Assembly (NCBI GenBank): GCA_008933995.1
Contig: WARS01000007.1
Coordinates: 1,490,230-1,554,229, forward strand
Length of the DNA: 64,000 nt
Reading direction: 5' to 3'
From: Datnioides undecimradiatus
Taxonomy: Eukaryota; Chordata; Actinopteri; Lobotiformes; Datnioididae
Shown here: piece by piece, positions 57,501 to 64,000 of the stretch
Position numbering within the stretch: position 1 is the stretch's first letter
How the letters are laid out: the number at the start of each line of letters is the position of its first letter
Notes under the pieces: model-generated
The model's database searches: none
Told to the model about the DNA's origin: nothing
Seen by the model: only the letters and a program-made list of their open reading frames with translations
Program-made: the position numbers and the translations under genes

Positions 57501-60500
57501 GCGGAAATGTTTTTACCTCTGAATCAATAGGAGGAGTGCAAAGTTTAGCGATGCACATCATATGCAATGCATTATTTGGGCAAAATAATGATACAACCTT
57601 TCCCTATTCCCCCTCTTAAAATCATAATACACAATCCAATATATATGTTTAATCGGCTGTATTTCTATTGCACTGGAAAAGAGAAAGATGAATCAAGAAA
57701 ATGGATTTAATGACAGGAAATGAGCAAGTATAACTAGATTACGGCAGGTTGAATTAATCTGTAGGGGTCTGTGTCACAGCTGCCGGGTGACCGTGTTTTA
57801 CATCCTAATGGAGGGACGTAATACTATATTTACTGAAAAAGTCTGTGAGACCATCCTCGCATGACAAACTGTGTTATAAATATGTAATGAAGAAGGAAAT
57901 TAGTTTTGCCATTACAGATCCTATTACACAATGTTGTCTCAGAGCACTCGTGGCTCAAACCTGTGGGAAAACAACAGTCCAATATCTTATTTCAAATATC
58001 GGGATGGAGCTTCAACGCGCCTTTAGAAGATATCGTCGCTTGGTCGGCGTAGGTGTTTCCCCTCTCAAGTAACTTCTAATTGACATCAGAGTATTGGTGC
58101 GCAGGGCTTCTGCACTTCATCTCTCGCAGATGGATAAAAACGTTCCCTGCGTGGCATCAGCAGCACCGAGACCTTGAAGCCGAGTAAAGGCAGAGGAGAC
58201 AATGGAAGGCAAAAGGAGTAAGACTGTGTGTGAGAATACAGTGGAGGCTTTTGAGAGCGTAAGCAATGATTTTCCACCTCACCAAACAGGAAGCAAGTCT
58301 ATAAAGAAGCAAGGAAGGAACTATACATTTTCCACATCAAGCAGAATGCCGAGATAAAAAAATGCTTTCATTAAATAAAACCCCCATAAACACTCCCGAG
58401 GCAGCCCCTCTGTATAATATATCAATGTTTTACTGTGCTGTGTTATCGATAAACCACACCATATGGAAACCTCTTGAAATGCGACTGAATCTGAATTAAA
58501 AAAAAAAATAATCCACAAGTGTTTATAATAAAAGCTGACTAAATTTGCCATCTGTTTCTTGGCAGCAGCTCCCGGCGTAAAGAAATTCTACAAGAGACAC
58601 AAAGTCTATATTTCTCAATTTCCACTAAAACTTGGCTGAGCGCTGCGAGCAGATAGGTGGCTTCACTGGACTGAAAAGACAGGCTGCCTTATTTCACAAA
58701 GCCGAGTGGGGCCGAGCTGAAGGCATCGTAAGGCGCGTGATTGGCAGTACTGGGTTGGCAGTAGTAGGATGGAGAGCAGGAGGGTGGGAGAGAGAGCGGG
58801 TGATGAGAAAAAGCAAAATGTTCCAGTCGTAAAACAGCAGGTCCTCACAGCAGTGTGCACGCTGGTCCCCTGAAGCAGATGTCGACGCTGTACAAGAGTT
58901 TTTCGGTGCAGTGCAATGCTGGATTGCTGCCACGCTGTTTTCCAGGTCAGCCGAGACCTTCCGAGAGCCCGCATGCAATCATATCTTGACCCCGAAAACA
59001 TGTCTGTATCTCAGACCGGAAGCCTCCAGCAGGTGGATGTGGGGGATTATTCCAACGAGGCAATGCCGCAGGGACAGAGTCACCAGGTAATTTGTTATCA
59101 ATAAGCCATAACCGTGCCGCCCCCAGTGACAAGTGATTCATCCTTCTGAACTCATCCCTCTAGCAGTCTGATCTGTTACTTTTGCTGCAGCAAAACAGTG
59201 TGGAGCAGGAAACTTAAAACCCTGCGTTGAAGAGGCTTACTCTGCCCCGCTGATCCTGGCTGGATGAACCAGCCCGGGCCTGGGAAATGATGTTCCACCA
59301 GCGATCAGTGACAGCGGAGGACGTAATGAGCCCTTTATGTAGTGGCGCAGAAAGTTCGAATATCGAAACCATGGTAACCTCCATGTGCGTGACATGTGTA
59401 ACGTCTTTTTACTTAAACCACCACCAGGTGTTCTAGTTGTCCAACCCACTTTGACCATGGACATATATATAGTGCACAGGCACAGACTAATACAGAAATG
59501 AGTAATTAAACAGGACTGCAAATGAACTTGTAATCCAGCCATGCCAGCAGCTCTGTGGGTCTGTACTGAGGCACAGCGGTGCTTTGAGCTGAATTCTAAC
59601 ATCAGCTTGGCATCGCACTTGCAATTATAATGATAACATTGTGATGTAACGTAGGTGTAATATGAGCGTTATATGAGAATATCTGAGTGTAAGCATGTAA
59701 ACATGTAGCCCAGTGACACGCTGGCGACCTGTCCTGGATGTACCCCACCTCCTGCCCGATGACTGCTGGGATAGGCTCCAGCACCCCGGTGACACTGAAA
59801 GGGATAAAGCAGTCATGGAAGATGGATGAATGGATGGATGGATGGATGGATGGATGGATGGACGTAAACACGTAATGATGTCAGAATATAAAGACCAGCC
59901 TTTTGAGAACATCTCCCTGGATCCGTAGAAAGGATACAGGTCTTCTGAATCATAACTCAGCCTTATGCATCTAATATTCATCCCGCTGCCTCATCATCTT
60001 CACCTTCTTGTCTCAGCTCAAGCTCTACTTTACTTTCTGCTCTGCTTTTGCAGTAACTACCGCAGCCCCCCCTCACTCCCTCGTGCTCCCACAAGCTTCC
60101 CATCGTTCCTGCTTATCGACCCGTTTCTTCAATCCTCCAGTGCCCTGATGTCCTGCTTTCCCTCTGCATCTCGAATCATTGTGCTTTCCTTCTTTCCTAC
60201 CTTAGATCTATTAGCCTCCTGGGTTCATCATTCCTCTGCAGGTTGCTTCAGCCCATCTGGCCTGTGTGCCCACTCTCCCTAACTCGGGCTGTCCTGGGTG
60301 AAATAAAGGCTTTCCTCAGGTGCTTGTTTGACCAGCACTTCACAAATCGCTGCTTTGATCTGCGCTCACATGCGTTCCGCTGCATGCTGTGACTTACTAA
60401 CGACTCTGCTAATGACTTTTCATTCGAGTTCACGTGCCTGGAAATAAAAAGGCAGATCGGCCATCTTGATAGCCAAATAAAACTCCATGAAAGCTACTTG

Positions 60501-63473
60501 TCGTGCTGTCAGTTCACAGTACCGGCATCGTTTTTGTTCCAACTGAGGCGCCGGGCGTTCTCTTCCAAATAAAACCTACTGTCTTGATAAACTGTACCTC
60601 AGCATCCCATATTCTGAAAGCAGAGCCAAGATTTTCACAGCCTACCTGTCTGTTTCAGAGCGTTCCTGCTGTCAGGTACACACTGCAGCTTGTGGCAAAG
60701 CAACACCCCGCTACACTGAAATGCCATGCTGTAAACACCCCGCTCCTCATCCAAACAAAAGCAAATTAACTGTTTACACCTGTGAAAAATGGCTCAACAC
60801 TGTAGTGTACGATGAGAAAAGAAGAATAAAACTAAATTTAAAAAAGAGGCCTGCTGTGTTTTGCAGAGCAACATTGAGGGTTACTGTGGTTACTACATAA
60901 ATCAACTTTACTTCAGGGCTCTCTTTTTTTTTTTCCATGTCTCATTAGAATGCCTATTTCTGCAACTGTTAGCTCTCTTAGGTGTAATCATAATATTTGG
61001 CAGCTTTTTCTTCATGCACAATTATAGACTTGGCACCTTTGAAACTTACATCCTATAATATTGGCTGAGCAATCAACACTCAATAAAGTCTGTCGGAGGA
61101 AACTATGAGTTGCCAAGTGATAAACAGTTGACTTGTGCACACACATTTGTGGCTGAAATGCAAAGCACAAGGCAGGTTCAAGTTGTTGGCTCTGTAAAGC
61201 TGAACTTGTGCATGCTGCTACAATGTTATTGGGCTACTGCTCCATTTTAAGTCACCGTGTCAACTATCAGTGCTAATTAGCAGCTGCTAACATTCGCTGA
61301 TTGAGCATAATGCAAGCCCTGCTACAAACCAAAGTATTGGATGAAACTGAATTTCAGACCTGATGGTGGTGCTGGATGGACAGTGAAGGAATCAATCATG
61401 TTCATTCCTCTATGAGCCTATGAAATTCCATGCAAATCCACCCAATAGTTATTGAGGCATTTCACTCATAAATACAAATGGTGGTGGTGCTACAGCCAGA
61501 GGATAAAGCATCTGGGAATCAGTGATGTCTGTGCCAGCTTTCATGGCGATGTATCCAACAGCTGTTGGGGTACGACAGTCTGGATTGTTGGAAGTGGACC
61601 AACAAACTGACAGTTACGGTTGGTCCGTGATTGACTAGTGCAACACAATGCAACATAGAAGAAAACACAAAAGAAATGAAAAAGCTCTCGTTTGCCACAA
61701 GCTCCCAGCTACACAACTCAAAGAGTCTACATGTGCAATAAAGCACATGCTAGCAGTGACTGTGCACTAAATAATAAGATAACGATTGAGCGGTCATGCC
61801 TTTAAACAAGCTAGTTTAAAGCGGACTCCTGGCATCAGCAACAACACTGTTGGCCGAAATCTGAGAGAGACTCCTGCTCCTGAACGGTGAAAGAGAACAG
61901 CGGGCTCTGACAGTCATGGCTTGTGTCTAATGGCTGACTGACTGAGAAGCACTGACCCTTTACAAACGCCTTTTACCAGCGGGGAAGAGAGCGAGCATCC
62001 AGAGGAATCCAACCTCACGCTGGAGAGGACGGTGTGGGTGCATCTGTATTGCGATGTGTGTCTTTTCCTGCATTTGAAAACGCTTCTGCCTGCATCTACT
62101 GTATTAATGTGCGGGTCTCTCACACACGTTCGGCGCACAACAGCTTAGATCATCTCCTTGTTGAATCACCCTTAATAGCGCGTGTGAATCAGCACGGGCC
62201 AACCATATGTCTCACTGCCTCTTCCTCTGCTGTCTCACACTAAGCTGTATCCCTGACAGATGGTCCAGCTGCACTTAACATGACCGTATTATTTTATCAT
62301 GGACACTCTAAACTGCAGAATGACTCCTTCATCTTCAGGCAGCATACAAATGACTTTGGTCTCACAGAAGACTTGGAACCATTCCATGCAGTGTTCTTAG
62401 GGAATATACTGGAAATCAGACCACATTTTAAACATGAATATGAGTAGTTTTTTAAGGTGTGCCACAGCAGAGTCCAACCTTTGCAAATTCCTTTTTCTCT
62501 GATCCAGAAAACAAAAGAATTCAGCACTGAGGAAAAGCCACCTAATCTAATCCACCCAAGGACGCACAGAGTTGGGAAAAAGTGTGGAAAACCAATGGAT
62601 TATGACTTTCAGCTCTGTGTATTGCACAAATGTGATGTGCTGAGTTGGACTGAACAGAACTGCAGAAGGTTAATGTAACACGCTCTCATTTGACCCTCTC
62701 TCAGTCAGAAGTTCAGTAAACTCTTCATTTTAGTGATTTGTTCCCTTGGGTCAAGTTGGATGGATCTGACACATTTCAAGCAGAAGCCGGTGACTTCCTC
62801 GCCTTGTTTCCAATGGGTTTGAGCAGGTTTACACTCCGCTTGTGCGCAAACAGAATCAAAACACTGCATTCCTCAGAGGAGCGCTGTGAGCCGCAGTCTG
62901 AACTCAGAAATGCTGGAAAACCTTCAAGAAAAGTAAGAAATCGTTGCTGCAAAGACATTTTTTCCATGATGTAAAAAATCCGATTGGTCTCTTACTGCAG
63001 TGTCTTTGGTCACTTTAACCTTGCTGGGTTGATTGTTAGGGCTAACGTGAGCTCAGACTGTCACAGTATATGACTGATGCCTTATTATGTGGTAGCCAAG
63101 CAACATCAAGATGCTCCTCGCTGTCAAAAACACATCATTGTGATCGGGTCCACTGATTTTGTGTGCACTGACTCAATAGTCTCACCTATGTGACACCCTC
63201 CAGCACTCAGTATTATCACGGATGTTAATAGTGAGTGGTCTTGACGTTTATTTCAGATTATTCTGATTTTTATTTTCTTATTGTGAGCTCTAACCTTGTA
63301 GAGTCTAGCAGACTTTATATATTGCATCGCTCCCTACCTCCAGGACAGATGCCTCTTATTCCATTTGTTCTGAGGAGTCAGGCTTCGTTTCCTGCGGCCC
63401 ACTGGCCCCTCTGCCTCAGACACATCCGGCAGAGAACATCTGGGTGTTTTCATTAGACCCAGGGTGGCTTGGT
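32627..63473 (-). CDS. mmp17: Matrix metalloproteinase 17 (MT4-MMP), partial: exons 3-10 of an expected 10
   Basis: Secreted-pathway zinc endopeptidase held at the cell surface by a GPI anchor and acting on extracellular substrates. Eight exons join in phase to 507 residues plus stop. In order: end of the prodomain with cysteine switch PRCSLPD, furin site GRRKR, catalytic domain with zinc-binding [11 protein letters not shown] and Met-turn SIM, a variable hinge, and a hemopexin-like domain bounded by the disulfide cysteines in DRCTSHF and WLLCTE. A stem with CSC and a hydrophobic C-terminal GPI signal close the protein. There is no transmembrane-cytoplasmic tail as in MT1-type enzymes. [10 protein letters not shown] and the hinge sequence separate it from mmp25. 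Human MMP17 has 603 aa; the signal-peptide and first prodomain exons must lie beyond 64000. Which teleost copy (a or b) this is cannot be decided. Confidence 0.95.
33406..33428 (+). repeat. (CA)n microsatellite
   Basis: About eleven CA units in mmp17 intron 9. Confidence 0.95.
33524..33554 (+). repeat. (CA)n microsatellite
   Basis: About fifteen CA units in mmp17 intron 9. Confidence 0.95.
39774..40031 (-). CDS. mmp17: mmp17 exon 9: hemopexin blades
   Basis: Encodes [20 protein letters not shown], then [20 protein letters not shown] and [19 protein letters not shown], ending DDAMRWSD. Acceptor cctcag|GTCTGA, donor GACG|GTGAGT. Confidence 0.96.
40164..40316 (-). CDS. mmp17: mmp17 exon 8: hemopexin blade
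   Basis: Encodes [20 protein letters not shown], then [20 protein letters not shown] and DHKIVFFK. Classic hemopexin repeat pattern with FWRGLP and DAVYE. Acceptor ttacag|GAAAGT, donor AAAG|GTAAAT. Confidence 0.96.
40903..40940 (+). repeat. (CT)n(CTC)n tract
   Basis: Pyrimidine-only simple sequence, CT dinucleotides passing into CTC trinucleotides. Confidence 0.9.
41012..41094 (-). CDS. mmp17: mmp17 exon 7: start of hemopexin domain
   Basis: Encodes [20 protein letters not shown], then RGEAFFFK. The cysteine is the first partner of the disulfide closing the hemopexin propeller. Acceptor tttcag|GCTGGC, donor AAAG|GTAGTC. Confidence 0.95.
43086..43115 (+). repeat. (GT)n microsatellite
   Basis: Interrupted GT repeat in mmp17 intron 6. 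Confidence 0.9.
43447..43549 (-). CDS. mmp17: mmp17 exon 6: hinge
   Basis: Encodes [20 protein letters not shown], then [14 protein letters not shown], aligned with human GVRESVSPTAQPEEPPLLPE and DNRSS. Fast-evolving proline-rich linker, recognised by its ends and its phase fit (+1 to +2). Acceptor cctcag|GTGTCA, donor TCCT|GTAAGA. Confidence 0.9.
43550..44394 (-). other. mmp17: mmp17 intron 5 (0.8 kb)
   Basis: Contains a T-run near 43646-43661 and a short CA patch near 44322-44338; nothing else recognised. Confidence 0.75.
44395..44571 (-). CDS. mmp17: mmp17 exon 5: catalytic zinc site
   Basis: Encodes [20 protein letters not shown], then [20 protein letters not shown] and the end of the catalytic domain VWQLY. 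HExxHxxGxxH supplies the three zinc-binding histidines and the catalytic glutamate; SIM is the Met-turn. Acceptor ctccag|ACTCTC, donor TACG|GTACGA. Confidence 0.96.
44572..51043 (-). other. mmp17: mmp17 intron 4 (6.5 kb)
   Basis: AT-rich, with many short meaningless open frames and no recognised gene, RNA or clear transposon. Confidence 0.7.
51044..51330 (-). CDS. mmp17: mmp17 exon 4: catalytic domain, N-terminal part
   Basis: Encodes [20 protein letters not shown], then the block [20 protein letters not shown], and the structural zinc/calcium region [20 protein letters not shown] followed by [12 protein letters not shown]. Nearly identical to human except near DSALLGRD, which has one extra residue. 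Acceptor cctcag|AGTGAG, donor CCAG|GTGAGG. Confidence 0.96.
56105..56310. repeat. Teleost interspersed repeat, copy 2, with hairpins
   Basis: Contains GTTTGACATGTTGGGATATA, a GTTGCCTGGCAAC palindrome (56154-56166) flanked by CCTGGAGTC and its complement GACTCCAGG, and the AGCTTAGCTTAAAG arms. The motif order fits the same widespread percomorph repeat as at 31920-32095, with rearrangement. Family name not assigned. Confidence 0.5.
56237..56279. repeat. Perfect inverted repeat, 17-bp arms, 9-nt loop
   Basis: Left arm CCTAGCTTAGCTTAAAG (56237-56253), loop ACTCCTCAT, right arm CTTTAAGCTAAGCTAGG (56263-56279), exactly complementary. Confidence 0.95.
59706..59862 (+). mobile_element. 3' end of an L2-like LINE with (GGAT)n tail
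   Basis: GGCGACCTGTCCTGGATGTA, CCCCACCTCCTGCCCGATGA and CTGGGATAGGCTCCAGCACC precede GGGATAAAGCAGTCATGGAAG and a run of GGAT/TGGA units. This is the familiar 3' terminus of teleost L2-type retroposons. Only the tail is present, as expected for 5' truncation on insertion. Confidence 0.75.
61210..61610 (+). repeat. Old interspersed repeat with internal duplication
   Basis: Two related ~110-bp blocks. Each carries a GATGGTGGTGCT or GGTGGTGGTGCTAC core, then a CATGGCGATGTATCCAACAG or CATGCAAATCCACCCAATAG core followed by TTGTT/TTATTGAGG. The preceding GCTAATTAGCAGCTGCTAAC and AACCAAAGTATTGGA fit a repeat that is very common in percomorph genomes. Strongly diverged. Family name not assigned. Confidence 0.55.
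63338..63473 (-). CDS. mmp17: mmp17 exon 3: cysteine switch and furin site
   Basis: Encodes [20 protein letters not shown], then [20 protein letters not shown] and HLSW. The cysteine of PRCSLPD keeps the zymogen latent; RRKR is the proprotein-convertase cleavage site (human has RRRRQ). Acceptor ctttag|ACCAAG, donor GGAG|GTAGGG. It completes an Arg codon with the exon 12 kb away. Confidence 0.95.
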
Positions 63474-64000
63474 CTAAAGAGGAGAGGAGAGGTCATTTTA
63501 ATACAAACGCATGGTGGGACATTAATTAAATCTAACATTGGTATAACACCATAAATCAACATTATTACTTAGTTTTATGACAGATTGAAGACAAAGATGC
63601 TTTACACGTGGATACAGATTATGTTAAACATAAACACACTGTGTAAAGAAAGAATAAAAGGGGATAGACCACAGCACTACGGAGCAACATCTGTTTGCAA
63701 ATGATGTCTCAGGAGCAGTAACTCACACTATATGTCCTCATATGCATACATATGTGTATTTTCAGGGGATTATGAGTAACTGTTTCAGCCATAAATCACA
63801 CATTCTCTGTGCCATATCCCTCTTACATACACAATCACACACACACACACACCACTGTGTTCTCTTAAAAGCCCTCATACACGGCATCACGCCCTCTACC
63901 CTCCACAGTATGTGTACTTGACGAAGACATGCGAGACATATGAAACAGAATGGTACCGTTTGTAGAAGAGACCTGTGGTGTATGAGTGTGTGTGTGTGTG
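63474..64000 (-). other. mmp17: Start of mmp17 intron 2 (incomplete)
   Basis: No earlier prodomain exon can be read up to the window edge. Contains CA/TG microsatellites at 63836-63852 and 63987-64000. Confidence 0.75.

Larger units (their letters stand above)
51331..63337 (-). other. mmp17: mmp17 intron 3 (12.0 kb)
   Basis: The largest intron. It holds a repeat with a strong hairpin (56105-56310), a LINE tail ending in a GGAT microsatellite (59706-59862) and a diverged interspersed repeat (61210-61610). No nested gene was recognised on either strand. Confidence 0.8.

Noticed and set aside
58916-59104. Plus-strand frame suspected as an exon because of its ordered-looking polar peptide
   Set aside because: No homologue recognised, no convincing acceptor/donor pair, and it does not fit mmp17 in strand or phase.
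59237-59981. Two minus-strand frames of 121 and 118 codons
   Set aside because: The second translates the LINE tail and GGAT repeat (Ile-His-Pro-Ser repeats); the first has no recognisable content.

Overview
The window looks like nuclear DNA of a ray-finned fish, probably a percomorph teleost. The coding exons match vertebrate genes, introns are compact, GT/CA microsatellites are frequent, and several diverged repeats resemble families common in percomorph genomes. There is no bacterial, organellar or CRISPR signal. The species assignment is an inference.

Two protein-coding genes, both on the minus strand, account for essentially all the coding signal. (1) ulk1, the Atg1-family autophagy-initiating Ser/Thr kinase, is complete. 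Its 28 coding exons run from the start codon at 21546 down to the stop codon at 3959, giving about 1,040 residues; human ULK1 is 1,050 aa. A roughly 2.9 kb 3' UTR ends near 1080. The N-terminal kinase domain, the LIR motif, the main AMPK- and mTORC1-type phosphosites and the C-terminal EAT/MIT domain can all be read directly. (2) mmp17 (MT4-MMP, a GPI-anchored matrix metalloproteinase) is partial. Eight exons run from 63473 down to the stop at 32627, covering the cysteine switch, furin site, catalytic domain, hinge, four-bladed hemopexin domain and GPI-type tail. The signal-peptide exon and first prodomain exon lie beyond 64000.

Layout from left to right: 1-540 is a GC-rich, CCAAT-box-containing promoter-like stretch, probably of the next minus-strand gene. 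1080-22200 is ulk1 with its NRF1/CRE-bearing promoter at the right end. 22200-30370 is intergenic with no gene I can support. 30370-32626 is the mmp17 3' UTR and flank, carrying a degenerate minisatellite and an interspersed repeat. 32627-64000 is mmp17 with three large introns (6.8, 6.5 and 12.0 kb). Human chromosome 12q24.33 has MMP17, ULK1 and PUS1 in the same order and orientation, so this is conserved synteny and not a functional operon.

I found no undescribed system. The most interesting signals are in ulk1 expression control: a 58-codon uORF just upstream of the ATG, long simple-sequence tracts abutting the splice sites of several exons, and three tandem CAGCAG acceptors. There is also a perfect 17-bp-arm hairpin at 56237-56279 inside an mmp17 intron.
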